64,000 nucleotides of DNA from NCBI GenBank assembly GCA_965214115.1, contig CBDCAU010000009.1:1-64000 (forward strand). Reading direction: 5' to 3'. Within the stretch, counting starts at the first letter, position 1. Every line of letters starts with the position of its first letter. Below the pieces are notes generated by a model, which was not told the origin of the DNA, did no database searches, and saw only the letters and a program-made list of their open reading frames with translations. A program made the translations under genes and the position numbers. This stretch comes from Owenweeksia sp965214115. GTDB lineage: Bacteria; Bacteroidota; Bacteroidia; Flavobacteriales; Schleiferiaceae. Shown piece by piece: positions 1 to 8,641 of this stretch.

Positions 1-1973
1 TCCCCACCCAGAATGACCGAATCCAAAGCAGGAATCACGGAATCAACCATCAACCTTTGATTACCTCCTGTAGCTATAAAACCTTGGGGATCAAACACTT
101 GAGGATCAGATATAATTGAATTGCCAACTTTTCTCATAAGAGTATAGCCTTCTGGGAACGGTAGAGTGGAACTGAACTGCCTGTTTCCACCCCCAAAACC
201 CAAATTGATTCGCACGGTATCCGCGCCAAAGCGCACCGAATCTTCACTAAACGGATCATCCAGTTTTTCCCACAGTTCCATTGGCATAATCCAATTGGAC
301 CAGCGGCGGTCTCGGCCGTAAGAGTTCGTAGGGTCAATCAATGAAAGGTCGATAAAATTCTCAAAAGCGCCGCCATCCACCGAGCGGGCCGCCGTGCCGA
401 ATTGCGATTCTGTGATAATAAAACCCGGATAAAGCTTTGAAATGGCCGATTGACCTCCATCCCCACCACGAATCTCCACGCTCGACTTGGGAAAGAAGTT
501 GCTGGGGTCGATCAGCACCGTCCCATTGTCCTGTGCACCGCCCGTCAAGATTCCGTTTGGCCCAATATCAAAGGCATACATCTGCATCGTGTTGTAGTTT
601 TTCACAACTTCCGTCCAAGTAAAACCATCGTCCTCAGTGCGGAAAACCCCACCATCGTTGGTCACATAGAAAGTTTGCGGCTTGTTCGGGTTTTTGCTCC
701 ACACCACGTGGTGATTGTCCGCGTGAACGTACAAAGGACTGGTGGGCGGCAAAGACCAAAGCCCCAATTGCTCCCAGCCATTGGAGGCCGACCATTGAAA
801 GAGATCCACCCCGCCTACGATAATGCGCTCTTTATTGTAAGGAGAAACGGTGAGCGCCAAGTTGTAATTCCCTTGATTCCGAAAGGGGTTCAAGAGAGGG
901 TTTAACTGGCCGATGACCGTCCAGGTAGTACCGCCATCTTTGGATTGATAGGCTTTGTCAAACTCTTCACCATCGCCAGGAAAAGGAACGGACTTAACTG
1001 AAACCACATAGACATAATTCTCATCCTGGGGGGATACGGCGATGCGCATCCGCGCATTGTTTTGAGGAATGCCTCCCGAACCAGTCTGCCCGCTGATTTG
1101 AGTAAAATTGTTCAATTGTCCATTTGGACTGTAATAAATGTTGCTGCCTATCTTGGCCCACACTTTACCCAAGGGCGTTACGAACAAGTCAAGAGTTGCC
1201 GCCGCAGGAGTTGAGTTGGGCCGGCTCCACGAGTCACCGCCATCTTCGGATATTTCCAAACCGCGGTTGGTAGCCGCATATATGCGCTGGTCGTTTGTAG
1301 GATCCACGAACAATTTAGAGATGGATGCCCAGCGCACACCGGTAGTATTAGTAGTGGGCGTAGTACTGGAAAGATGGGTAAAATCAACCCCACCGTTATC
1401 ACTTTCATAAATGCCCTCACCAATAAAAGTGGGAGTACTGGTGCTGCCCCCTCCGTTGTAATTCAAGAATATGTTCTCGCCCGTACCGATATATATTTTC
1501 CCAGTTTGGTCTTGGGCAATGCTTACCACCGAGAGATTGCCCAGCCCATTGCCCACGGGAAACCAAGAAAGTCCAGCATTGGTGCTCTTATACAATCCTC
1601 CGCCCACGCTGCCCGCGTAAAATACCTTGGGGTCGTCTTTATCAATCAAAAAAGCGCGGGTGCGCCCGCCCACATCGTCAGGGCCGGCCAATTCCCAGCT
1701 CAGGTTCAGGGCCGAGCTTTTCTTTTGGCGGCGCTGTTGCTCTACCATTTGGCGCGCGGCCAATACGTCGGCGGGGTTCACTTTTCCCGTAGCAGGATCC
1801 ACCGTTCTTTCATTCAGCCATTTTATGGCACCGTGGATGCCCTGCTCGTCCGCACTATAATTGCGCGGCTCATAGTAATTGTTTTCTTGGGTGTCAAGAT
1901 TTTGCAATCCCAACCATCCCAAAGCCAAAACGCCCAAAACGAGCGACGATTTCAAAAATATTGCTCTTTTCAT
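1..1973 (-). CDS. BNR/sortilin-like repeat secreted protein (3' part missing)
   Basis: The frame stays open from an ATG at 1971-1973 to the window edge, giving 657 codons of a longer protein. The start reads MKRAIFLKSSLVLGVLALGW, a signal-anchor or signal peptide. From about residue 95 it carries repeated blocks such as GGLYKSTNAGLSW, YESDNGGVDF, LEISEDGGDSW and YQSKDGGTTW. These Asp-box (BNR/VPS10-like) motifs are typical of seven- to ten-bladed propellers in secreted Bacteroidota proteins. Full-length relatives often end in a T9SS sorting domain, but that part lies outside the window, so the export route is inference. A perfect -7 element lies 37 bp upstream. Substrate or partner unknown. 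The plus-strand frames across this region are shadows. Confidence 0.85.
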   Translation of the reverse strand, partial: MKRAIFLKSSLVLGVLALGWLGLQNLDTQENNYYEPRNYSADEQGIHGAIKWLNERTVDPATGKVNPADVLAARQMVEQQRRQKKSSALNLSWELAGPDDVGGRTRAFLIDKDDPKVFYAGSVGGGLYKSTNAGLSWFPVGNGLGNLSVVSIAQDQTGKIYIGTGENIFLNYNGGGSTSTPTFIGEGIYESDNGGVDFTHLSSTTPTTNTTGVRWASISKLFVDPTNDQRIYAATNRGLEISEDGGDSWSRPNSTPAAATLDLFVTPLGKVWAKIGSNIYYSPNGQLNNFTQISGQTGSGGIPQNNARMRIAVSPQDENYVYVVSVKSVPFPGDGEEFDKAYQSKDGGTTWTVIGQLNPLLNPFRNQGNYNLALTVSPYNKERIIVGGVDLFQWSASNGWEQLGLWSLPPTSPLYVHADNHHVVWSKNPNKPQTFYVTNDGGVFRTEDDGFTWTEVVKNYNTMQMYAFDIGPNGILTGGAQDNGTVLIDPSNFFPKSSVEIRGGDGGQSAISKLYPGFIITESQFGTAARSVDGGAFENFIDLSLIDPTNSYGRDRRWSNWIMPMELWEKLDDPFSEDSVRFGADTVRINLGFGGGNRQFSSTLPFPEGYTLMRKVGNSIISDPQVFDPQGFIATGGNQRLMVDSVIPALDSVILGG

Positions 1974-2009
1974 ATCTCTTTTTTAATCAGTTTTGTTTTT
2001 TCCCGCTCG

Positions 2010-2017
2010 CAAATATA
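2010..2017 (-). promoter_or_regulatory. Bacteroidota -7 promoter element (TATATTTG)
   Basis: On the minus strand this reads TATATTTG, a perfect match to the TAnnTTTG -7 consensus of Bacteroidota. It lies 37 bp before the start of the BNR-repeat gene. No clear TTTG -33 element is seen at the right distance. Confidence 0.6.
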
Positions 2018-2044
2018 GAATGCAAAACGAAAGTTTTTTCAACG

Positions 2045-2935
2045 TTAAAACAAATGCCTCTCGGCGTGGTACGACGAGCGCACCAGCGGCCCGCTTTCCA
2101 CATATTTAAACCCCATTTCCATCCCGATATCTTTATATCGTTCAAAAATTTCGGGCTTCACAAATTCTTGGACTGGCAAATGCTGAATGGTTGGCTGCAA
2201 ATATTGGCCAACCGTGATTATATCTACGTCGGCTTTGCGCAAATCGGCCAATGTCTCGATAACTTCTTTGTCCGATTCGCCCAGCCCCAGCATTATCCCG
2301 CTCTTGGTGCGGGGCAGTCCTTTTTCTTTTAAATATTTTAATACGGAAAGGCTGCGGTCGTACTGCGCTTGGATGCGCACTTTCCGCGTCAGGCGCCGTA
2401 CCGTCTCGATGTTGTGGCTGGTGATTTCAGGCGCGGCCGCCACGATTCTGTCCACATTATGAAACTCGCCTTTAAAATCAGGAATCAACGTTTCCATTGT
2501 AGTGCCGGGGCTCATCCGGCGCACGGCCTTCACCGTTTCTGCCCATAGGATGGAGCCGCCGTCGCGCAGGTCGTCGCGGTCCACCGAGGTGATCACGCAA
2601 TGTTTTACGTTCATCAATTTTACCGAGCGCGCCACGCGCTCCGGCTCGTCCCAGTCCACGTTTTCCGGTCGCCCCGTTTTTACGGAGCAGAAGCCGCAAC
2701 TGCGCGTGCACACGTTTCCCAATATCATAAAAGTGGCCGTACCCGCGCCCCAGCACTCGCCCATATTGGGGCAATTGCCGCTTTGGCAGATCGTATGGAG
2801 ACCGTAGTCGTCCACCAATTTGCGCACGCTCTTAAAATTCTGCCCAGTGGGGAGTTTTACCCGCAGCCATTTCGGTTTGGCGGGGCGTTTGGGGATGTCC
2901 GCCACGGCGGAGTTTTCAGTTTTTTCGATAACCAA
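2045..2935 (-). CDS. lipA: Lipoyl synthase
   Basis: Radical-SAM enzyme that inserts two sulfurs into protein-bound octanoate to make lipoate for the 2-oxoacid dehydrogenases and the glycine cleavage system. The 296-residue protein has the auxiliary-cluster cysteines C50, C55 and C61 and the radical-SAM motif CTRSCGFC (C76, C80, C83). It keeps the C-terminal RSSYHA motif, whose serine ligates the auxiliary cluster. Length is normal for the family. The start overlaps the end of the upstream outer-membrane protein gene by 20 bp, so the two are probably co-transcribed. No lipB is visible in the window. Confidence 0.97.
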   Translation of the reverse strand: MVIEKTENSAVADIPKRPAKPKWLRVKLPTGQNFKSVRKLVDDYGLHTICQSGNCPNMGECWGAGTATFMILGNVCTRSCGFCSVKTGRPENVDWDEPERVARSVKLMNVKHCVITSVDRDDLRDGGSILWAETVKAVRRMSPGTTMETLIPDFKGEFHNVDRIVAAAPEITSHNIETVRRLTRKVRIQAQYDRSLSVLKYLKEKGLPRTKSGIMLGLGESDKEVIETLADLRKADVDIITVGQYLQPTIQHLPVQEFVKPEIFERYKDIGMEMGFKYVESGPLVRSSYHAERHLF

Positions 2936-3668
2936 AGTTGAAAGAAATATACATTTGGAAAAAGCCGGCCCAGTTCAAATCTTCACCGCCTTCTTCTTCA
3001 TAAAAAATTGGAACTTCCTTTAAAAAATGATCGTAGATGAAGCCTGCCTCCAGCGCCGTCACCTTTTCTTCGAGAATTTGATAATCAAAATTAACCCCGA
3101 TTTTGCCATAAATCCCCGGCTGAATCTGCGTTTGGCCGATGGCCTTGAAAAAATTGGATTCGCCCAAGATGATGCCCTCGGGATTGCCCGGGTCATAGCG
3201 CACCGATTTGATACTGCCAAGGCTGCCATCGGTGGAAATATTGACAAAAACCGGCTTGACCAGCCCCCAAGAAACGCCGCCGCTGGTAACCAAGGCGATG
3301 GAAACCGTGCCTTTGTCAGTCTTGTCAAAAAGGATTTTTTCGTGGATGTAGCCCGTCCGCAAAGTGAAGAAAGAGTTGATACGATTAAACACAAACCCCC
3401 GCGAGCTGGGCGTTTGCTGGCTGGGGGTTTTCACCTCTTTGATATGGCGCAGCTTGGCAAAATCCATTTCAAAGCCATTTAGTGAGAATCCGTCCTTGAA
3501 TTTCAAATACCGCCCGCCGAGGGAATAGCCGCGCGAATGGCCAGCAACGTTGAAGGTAACTTTGGTATCGTAAACCTGCCTTTTAAAATCAGCGTCAGTA
3601 TCCAACTGCGCCTGCACGGCGAAGCCAGAAACCAAGGCCAACATCAAAACACAAATTCTTCGAATCAT
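2916..3668 (-). CDS. Putative outer-membrane beta-barrel protein
   Basis: A 250-residue protein starting MIRRICVLMLALVSGFAVQAQ, a clear signal peptide with cleavage after AQA. The mature part alternates aromatic and small residues and ends MYISFNFGYRKN, a typical C-terminal beta strand of an outer-membrane barrel. I do not recognise a named family. The start at 3668 is preferred over an upstream in-frame GTG/ATG because it opens the signal peptide directly. It overlaps lipA by 20 bp and lies 54 bp downstream of ytxJ. Confidence 0.75.
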   Translation of the reverse strand: MIRRICVLMLALVSGFAVQAQLDTDADFKRQVYDTKVTFNVAGHSRGYSLGGRYLKFKDGFSLNGFEMDFAKLRHIKEVKTPSQQTPSSRGFVFNRINSFFTLRTGYIHEKILFDKTDKGTVSIALVTSGGVSWGLVKPVFVNISTDGSLGSIKSVRYDPGNPEGIILGESNFFKAIGQTQIQPGIYGKIGVNFDYQILEEKVTALEAGFIYDHFLKEVPIFYEEEGGEDLNWAGFFQMYISFNFGYRKN

Positions 3669-3722
3669 TTTAAAACTACTGACTACCAACTACTTATTCA
3701 TTATTACCTATTCGCTATTGCC

Positions 3723-4064
3723 TCACGCTTCCTCTAAAATCCACTCCGGCCGAATCCCGTTGTGCGAGGCATCGTACTCACATTTTCCATCTCTTATCAA
3801 CAAAACCTGCGGCGATTCGTGGCGAACCCCAAATTTTTCCGCCACGGCATTGGAAACATCGCGGTGCTTTTTCAAATCCAAATAATAGACGGGGATTTCC
3901 TCATCCGAAGCCTGCCAGCCGTTTTGGAAACGCCGCCACGCCATTTGGCTAATGGCGCAGCTGGTGCTGTGCTTGAAAATCAAGACCCCTTGGTTTTCAG
4001 ATTGTTGCGAGATTTTCACAATCTCATCCAGTTGGGAAATATCGGTGAGTTCGCGGGTTTGCAT
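3723..4064 (-). CDS. ytxJ: YtxJ-family monothiol bacilliredoxin-like protein
   Basis: A 113-residue thioredoxin-fold protein with the single-cysteine active site FKHSTSCAISQMAW (C36) and a cis-proline segment HESPQ. This matches the YtxJ family annotated as bacillithiol-system redox proteins, which handle mixed disulfides between proteins and bacillithiol. The start at 4064 (MQTRELTD) is chosen because the in-frame extension to 4157 is a basic, proline-rich shadow of the small lipoprotein gene just upstream. A YpdA-like reductase at 26140-27102 fits the same thiol system. Confidence 0.85.
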   Translation of the reverse strand: MQTRELTDISQLDEIVKISQQSENQGVLIFKHSTSCAISQMAWRRFQNGWQASDEEIPVYYLDLKKHRDVSNAVAEKFGVRHESPQVLLIRDGKCEYDASHNGIRPEWILEEA

Positions 4065-4077
4065 TCGGCTTAGAAAT

Positions 4078-4200
4078 TTACGAGCGGGCGGGCGCTTCGG
4101 TTTCGTTCTGCGAATAGGCGGGGCATTTTTCGCCGCCGCCACACGATTGTACGGCAAAGGCCGCTGTCATCAAAACCAAAGCTACGATTGCTTTTTTCAT
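4078..4200 (-). CDS. Small lipoprotein (40 residues)
   Basis: An ATG at 4200 opens a 40-codon frame ending with TAA at 4078. It begins MKKAIVALVLMTAAFAVQSC, a signal peptide with a lipobox-like cysteine at residue 20, followed by GGGEKCPAYSQNETEAPARS. The gene is 14 bp upstream of ytxJ in the same direction. Tiny lipoproteins of this kind are common in Bacteroidota and the function is unknown. The well-formed signal peptide and the tight spacing to ytxJ support it as real. Confidence 0.7.
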   Translation of the reverse strand: MKKAIVALVLMTAAFAVQSCGGGEKCPAYSQNETEAPARS

Positions 4201-4319
4201 CAAATTTGAAATTTTTGGGAAGTTTCCCGTTGTGAATTTTAGAACTTTAATCGACAAAGTTACTTATTTTGCCCTTCGCCGAGGCACTCAAAAATAACTC
4301 CATAAACAATCCATATATT

Positions 4320-5003
4320 TTGTCCACGGAAAAAGTACAGCCGCAAATCGAGAAAAGCTGGGCCGCAGCACTTTCCGAAGAATTCCAAAAACCTTATTTT
4401 CAATCGCTTAAAGAATTTTTGGTGGCCGAAAAAAAATCCCATCAAATCTATCCGACGGGCGGAAAAATTTTCGCGGCTTTCAACGAAACGCCTTTTGACA
4501 AAGTAAAAGCCGTACTCATTGGTCAAGATCCGTATCACGGCGCGGGGCAGGCGCACGGGCTGTGTTTTTCCGTGCAGCCAAATGTGCGCATACCGCCGTC
4601 TTTGCAAAACATTTATAAAGAAATGCGCGCCGACATCGGTTTTGAAATCCCCAACCACGGACACCTTATTAAATGGGCGCGTGAGGGCGTTATGATGCTC
4701 AACGCCGTTTTGACGGTGCGCCACAGCGAGGCCGGTTCGCACCGCGGCAAGGGTTGGGAGAATTTCACCGATGCCGCCATCCGAAAATTATCGGAGGAAA
4801 AAAGCGGGCTGGTGTTCTTGCTGTGGGGCAATTTTGCCAAACAAAAAAAGGCGCTGATTAACACTGAAAAACACCACGTTTTGGAAGCGGCGCACCCCTC
4901 CCCTTTTGCCGCGCACAATGGTTTTTTTGGATGTAGGCATTTTTCGAAAACCAACCAATTTTTGGAAAGTCAAGGTCTTAAAAAAATAAACTGGCAGATT
5001 TAA
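4320..5003 (+). CDS. ung: Uracil-DNA glycosylase, family 1
   Basis: Removes uracil from DNA, starting base-excision repair. The 227-residue product has the water-activating loop GQDPYHGAGQAHGLCFSV, the motif MLNAVLTVR and the DNA-intercalation loop HPSPFAAHNGFFG. The frame has no ATG before the conserved region. A TTG at 4320 gives an N-terminus (STEKVQPQIEKSW) of normal length. An earlier TTG at 4269 would add 17 residues unlike the family. The gene stands alone and is followed directly by a palindromic repeat element. Confidence 0.95.
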   Translation: MSTEKVQPQIEKSWAAALSEEFQKPYFQSLKEFLVAEKKSHQIYPTGGKIFAAFNETPFDKVKAVLIGQDPYHGAGQAHGLCFSVQPNVRIPPSLQNIYKEMRADIGFEIPNHGHLIKWAREGVMMLNAVLTVRHSEAGSHRGKGWENFTDAAIRKLSEEKSGLVFLLWGNFAKQKKALINTEKHHVLEAAHPSPFAAHNGFFGCRHFSKTNQFLESQGLKKINWQI

Positions 5004-5013
5004 TTTCTTATAG

Positions 5014-5247
5014 AATGTGCCGTGCCTTTGGCACTCGGTTAGCGGCGTTGATTCTAAACCCCAATCTTACGATTGGGGCTATCGAGATGCCGTGCCGTTG
5101 GTACTTTAGGGTTTTGCGAAATTGTTTTTTTAATACCAGATGACAGTCCCGAAGGGACGCCATATTGATAGCCCCATCCCGCACGTGCGGGATGGGGTAA
5201 TAGTTTTTACCGCCCTGAGCAAAGTCCCAAAGGGACGACACCAACAA
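5014..5247. repeat. Double-hairpin palindromic element, copy A
   Basis: Two half-elements face each other. The plus-strand half holds the hairpin CCCCAATCTTACGATTGGGG (5059-5078), the linker CTATCGAGATGCC and a GTGCC..GG(T/C)AC hairpin (5092-5104). The minus-strand half holds a C4ATCCCG/CGGGATG4 hairpin (5172-5197), the linker CTATCAATATGGC and GTCCCTTCGGGAC (5146-5158). Outer small hairpins (5022-5034, 5224-5236) frame the whole. The copy at 20488-20691 has the same layout with compensating base changes in the stems. It resembles REP/BIME-type elements moved by RAYT transposases, and such a gene lies at 6965-7552. It ends 3 bp before the next start codon. Confidence 0.85.
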
Positions 5248-5249
5248 GG

Positions 5250-6923
5250 ATGAAACCACATTTCAAACATTTATTCTTATCTTTTTTTTGGATAATCCCA
5301 TTCGTGATTTTCGCACAAAATCTATCCATTTCTTTCAATGATAATTTAGACAAAAAAACCAATTCAAAAATATTAAAATTTGAGGGTTCTTTTTCCAATG
5401 AAATTGAATTATTTCAAAAAACCAATTCCATAAAAAAAATCCTTTTTTCCGATGGCTACTTACTTTCAGAAGCCATTTTGAAAAAAGACGGCCAAAACGC
5501 GCAAATCCAAATCACCGCCGGCCAAAGAATTTTGGAAGCCCAGATTGACATTGACTTTCCCGATGATTTTGCCATCCCGCAGCGGAAGCCGGATTTCAAT
5601 TTCAAACAACTTTCCAAAGAAAATCTCGAAGCCGCCATCCAAAACCAACTTTCCTTTTTGGAAAACAATGGCTATCCGTTTTCATCCATTTTTTTAGAAG
5701 ATTATTTTTTTAAAAAAGATACCTTATTTGGAAATCTAAAAATTGAGACTGGGCCGTTCATCACATTGGACAGTATTTCCATCAAAGGTTTTGATAGATT
5801 TTCGCGCAATGTTTTGAAATACGATTTGGGCTTTCGTGAGGGGATGGCCTACAATGAAAAATGGCTGCAGGAATTGCCATCCAAAATGTCGCAAGTCGAA
5901 TATCTAAAAATGACTCGCTCGCCAGCCGTGGCTTTTTCAAAAGAAAAAAACGTGCTTTTTCTCTATTTGGAAGAACAAAAGAGCAATCAAATTGACGGCG
6001 TAATCGGATTGAATACCGAACCGGAAGGAAAAACCACCGTGAACGGCGAATTCCGTTTGCGGTTGTTGCACGTTTTCCACCGTGGCGAGGAAATTCGCCT
6101 ACAATGGCGCCACCCCGATGAAAGCGTGCAGTCGCTGGATTTTGGGCTGCAACTGCCCTATCTTTTCAAAACGCCCTTTTGGACGCAGGGCAGCCTCAAA
6201 ATTTTCCGCCAAGACAGCACTTTTGTGAACACTAATGTGAGCGGACTTTTGAAGTATAAACTCGAATCGGGCAGTTTTTTGAGCGGCGGTGTGGATTACC
6301 GTTCGTCCAATTCCCTTTTGGAAAACGAATCGCAAAACGCTCTTTTTCAATCGTTTAACTCCACTTTTTTCAAATTAGGTTTTGAACTTCTGAAAACGAA
6401 CCGCGCCCTCGTTCCCACGCGCGGCTTCCAGCTCACCGCCTACGGGCTGACGGGCGAGCGGCGCACTTCCCAAAATTCGCAAAGACAACTCGGCTGGCAA
6501 ATCGACGGTGCGCAATATTTTCCCTTTTTAAAACGAAATGTGCTGAAAATCGGCTTGCAAAGCGAGGCGGTTTTTGGCGAAAATCTCTTTCAAAACGAAC
6601 TGTACCGCATCGGCGGACTCCGCACCCTGCGCGGCTTCAACGAGCAAAGCCTTTTCAGTTCCGCCTACGGCATCGGCACTTTGGAATACCGTTTTATGAT
6701 TGGTGAACTGGATTTTTTGGCGGCCTTTGCGGACGTGGCCTATTCCGAAAACAAAGCGGGCGAAAACGCCACTTTCAACCTCCTGACCGGCCTCGGCGCA
6801 GGGCTGAATTTTCAAACCGGCGGCGGGATTTTTTCCCTGTTTTTCGCGGTGGGAAAGGATGATCAAAATCCGTTTGACTTGCGGGCAACGAAGGTGCATT
6901 TTGAGTATGTAAACCGGTTTTAA
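5250..6923 (+). CDS. Omp85-superfamily outer-membrane protein (BamA/TamA-like)
   Basis: A 557-residue protein with signal peptide MKPHFKHLFLSFFWIIPFVIFAQ. Residues roughly 25-230 look like POTRA-type beta-alpha repeats (for example GPFITLDSISIKGFDRFSRN). Residues about 250-557 form an Omp85 barrel with the hallmark ELYRIGGLRTLRGFNEQSL and a terminal aromatic strand ending HFEYVNRF. Omp85 proteins insert or export proteins across the outer membrane. It is shorter than BamA (five POTRAs) and closer to TamA/TpsB-like size. No partner gene is adjacent, so the cargo is unknown. The repeat element ends right at its start. Confidence 0.85.
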   Translation: MKPHFKHLFLSFFWIIPFVIFAQNLSISFNDNLDKKTNSKILKFEGSFSNEIELFQKTNSIKKILFSDGYLLSEAILKKDGQNAQIQITAGQRILEAQIDIDFPDDFAIPQRKPDFNFKQLSKENLEAAIQNQLSFLENNGYPFSSIFLEDYFFKKDTLFGNLKIETGPFITLDSISIKGFDRFSRNVLKYDLGFREGMAYNEKWLQELPSKMSQVEYLKMTRSPAVAFSKEKNVLFLYLEEQKSNQIDGVIGLNTEPEGKTTVNGEFRLRLLHVFHRGEEIRLQWRHPDESVQSLDFGLQLPYLFKTPFWTQGSLKIFRQDSTFVNTNVSGLLKYKLESGSFLSGGVDYRSSNSLLENESQNALFQSFNSTFFKLGFELLKTNRALVPTRGFQLTAYGLTGERRTSQNSQRQLGWQIDGAQYFPFLKRNVLKIGLQSEAVFGENLFQNELYRIGGLRTLRGFNEQSLFSSAYGIGTLEYRFMIGELDFLAAFADVAYSENKAGENATFNLLTGLGAGLNFQTGGGIFSLFFAVGKDDQNPFDLRATKVHFEYVNRF

Positions 6924-6964
6924 AGAAAATTTGGAGATTTGCGGAACGCTGTAAATATCTATCA

Positions 6965-7552
6965 ATGGCCAAATTTCAAGGCAAATACCGCGGCCAATCC
7001 ATCCGCCTACAAAACTGGGACTACGGCTGGGACGCCGCCTATTTCATCACCATCTGCACCCACGACCGCGTGTTTTATTTCGGCAATGTGAAGGAGGGAA
7101 AAATGAAATTATCGCCCATCGGCGCCATCGCGGACGTATTGTGGCACGAAATCAAACACCACGCAAAAAACGTGGAACTGGGCGCCTTCGTGGTGATGCC
7201 CAATCATATCCACGGGATTTTGATTTTGGATGGGAATCGGCGCGGGGCGCGGGCGGCGGATGGGAACGGGAATGGGAATGTACGGCCAAGGCATGCCTTG
7301 GCCCAACGAGGCCAACAACGTTTTCAAAATCAGGGCAAAAACACGTTGTCATCCATCATTGGTTCCTATAAATCGGCGGTCACCCGCCACGCCCGCCGAT
7401 TGGGATTCGATTTTGCGTGGCAACCCAAATTTTACGAACACATCATCCGCAATGATGCTGCGCATCGGCGCATCGCAACTTACATTCAAAACAATCCGGC
7501 AAAATGGCGGGACGATAAATTTCATCCCAAAAACCCAAAGAAAAACGGGTGA
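6965..7552 (+). CDS. REP-associated tyrosine transposase (RAYT, IS200-like Y1 fold)
   Basis: A 195-residue Y1 HUH transposase: YFITICTHDR at the N-terminus, the metal-binding HIH at 81-83 within VVMPNHIHGIL, the candidate catalytic Tyr135 (IIGSYKSAVT), and the C-terminal YIQNNPAKW typical of RAYTs. RAYTs are single-copy domesticated relatives of IS200/IS605 that cut and spread short palindromic REP sequences. Two matching palindromic elements are in this window (5014-5247, 20488-20691). No insertion-sequence ends flank the gene itself. Residues about 92-115 are a Gly/Arg/Asn-rich insert. Confidence 0.93.
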   Translation: MAKFQGKYRGQSIRLQNWDYGWDAAYFITICTHDRVFYFGNVKEGKMKLSPIGAIADVLWHEIKHHAKNVELGAFVVMPNHIHGILILDGNRRGARAADGNGNGNVRPRHALAQRGQQRFQNQGKNTLSSIIGSYKSAVTRHARRLGFDFAWQPKFYEHIIRNDAAHRRIATYIQNNPAKWRDDKFHPKNPKKNG

Positions 7553-7645
7553 ATACAGAATACGAAAAATTGGGCGGATTGCGATATATTTTGGCATCGG
7601 CATTTCATCCAAAATCAAAACCCTGCCCACCTTTTCCATTTTTCA

Positions 7646-7653
7646 TAATTTTG
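7646..7653 (+). promoter_or_regulatory. -7 element (TAATTTTG) abutting a start codon
   Basis: A perfect TAnnTTTG match ends 5 bp before the ATG at 7659. The 23 bases from here through the start codon are nearly identical to those at 8629-8651, before the next gene. No TTTG -33 match is evident. If used, the transcript would have almost no leader. Confidence 0.5.
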
Positions 7654-7658
7654 AAACT

Positions 7659-8579
7659 ATGAAATTCCATCCTCCCAAAATCTCCATTTTTGCCCTGTGG
7701 GGCATTCCCATTTTCACCGCATCCCTTTTTATAACGAGCTGTGAAAAAAACAACGACCCCAAAAGCGACCCGCCCTCCGACTCTACTGCCCAAACCATTT
7801 CGCACGACGGCGAAACGCGGGAATACATCGTTTACGTCCCCGATTCGTATGACGGAAATTCGGATTTCCCTTTGCTGCTGAATTTCCACGGCTTTGGCGG
7901 TCAGGCTTCAAAGTATTTGGAGTACGCCGATATGCGCGGGGTGGCCGACGCCAAGAATTTTATTTTGGTGTATCCGCAGGGTACGGAACTGGACGGTTTT
8001 TCGCACTGGAACGCCGCCTTGCCCAGCCCCACCAACAAAAGCGATGCTGACGATTTGGGCTTTGCCGAGGTGCTGGTTGACCAACTTTCCAACGATTATG
8101 CGATTGATTCCGAGCGGATTTATGCCTGTGGGTTTTCTAACGGCGGGATGTTCAGCTACGCGCTGGCGTGTTATAAAAGCGATTGGATTGCCGCCGTAGC
8201 CTCGGTTTCAGGTGCGATGTTGGATACAAGTGGAAGTTGCGCGCCGTCCCGCCCGATGCCGGTCGTCAGCATCCACGGCACGTTGGACAATGTGATTCCC
8301 TACGGCGGAAATTCGGATTATCATTCGGTGGAAACGGTGCTCGATTTTTGGAAAACTCACAATCATACGGCCGACACGGCGCAATTGACCACGGCGAACC
8401 ACAACGGCCTCACTATCGAACATTATCAATACGCGGGCGGCGACAGCGGCGTTTCCGTGGCCCATTACAAAATCATCGGCGGCGGCCACGATTGGTTTGA
8501 TTTGGATTTTCAAGGCGCGAACACGGGGGAGTTGATTTGGGATTTTGTGTCGCGGTATGATTTGGACGGGGCGCGGTGA
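7659..8579 (+). CDS. Lipoprotein esterase of the PHB-depolymerase/feruloyl-esterase type
   Basis: The 306-residue alpha/beta hydrolase starts MKFHPPKISIFALWG and has a lipobox ending FITSC, so it is probably anchored in the outer membrane or periplasm. It shows the oxyanion segment LLLNFHGFGGQASKY, the nucleophile motif GFSNGG, a likely acid in SIHGTLDNVIPY and a histidine in GGGHDWF. This pattern belongs to the LpqC/PHB-depolymerase-like esterases acting on polymer or plant-ester bonds; the substrate here is not known. The frame extends far upstream to 7230, but the signal peptide fixes the start at 7659. Confidence 0.87.
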   Translation: MKFHPPKISIFALWGIPIFTASLFITSCEKNNDPKSDPPSDSTAQTISHDGETREYIVYVPDSYDGNSDFPLLLNFHGFGGQASKYLEYADMRGVADAKNFILVYPQGTELDGFSHWNAALPSPTNKSDADDLGFAEVLVDQLSNDYAIDSERIYACGFSNGGMFSYALACYKSDWIAAVASVSGAMLDTSGSCAPSRPMPVVSIHGTLDNVIPYGGNSDYHSVETVLDFWKTHNHTADTAQLTTANHNGLTIEHYQYAGGDSGVSVAHYKIIGGGHDWFDLDFQGANTGELIWDFVSRYDLDGAR

Positions 8580-8608
8580 TTCTCCATCTTCATAAAATGC
8601 AACGCGGC

Positions 8609-8636
8609 TTTGGACGTTCCATTTATCGTAATTTTG
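8609..8636 (+). promoter_or_regulatory. Promoter: TTTG -33 and TAATTTTG -7
   Basis: TTTG at 8609-8612 and TAATTTTG at 8629-8636, separated by 16 bp, match the Bacteroidota -33/-7 consensus. The start codon at 8642 is only 5 bp beyond the -7 element. Confidence 0.55.
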
Positions 8637-8641
8637 AAACG

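Noticed and set aside
437..2018. Plus-strand frames of 61-214 codons over the first 2 kb
   Set aside because: They lie opposite the uninterrupted minus-strand BNR-repeat gene and have no protein-like motifs.
4269..4319. Extended ung start at TTG 4269
   Set aside because: The 17 added residues are unlike the family; TTG 4320 gives the normal length.
7230..7658. Upstream extension of the esterase frame into the RAYT gene
   Set aside because: Overlaps the transposase in another frame; the lipoprotein signal at 7659 defines the real start.
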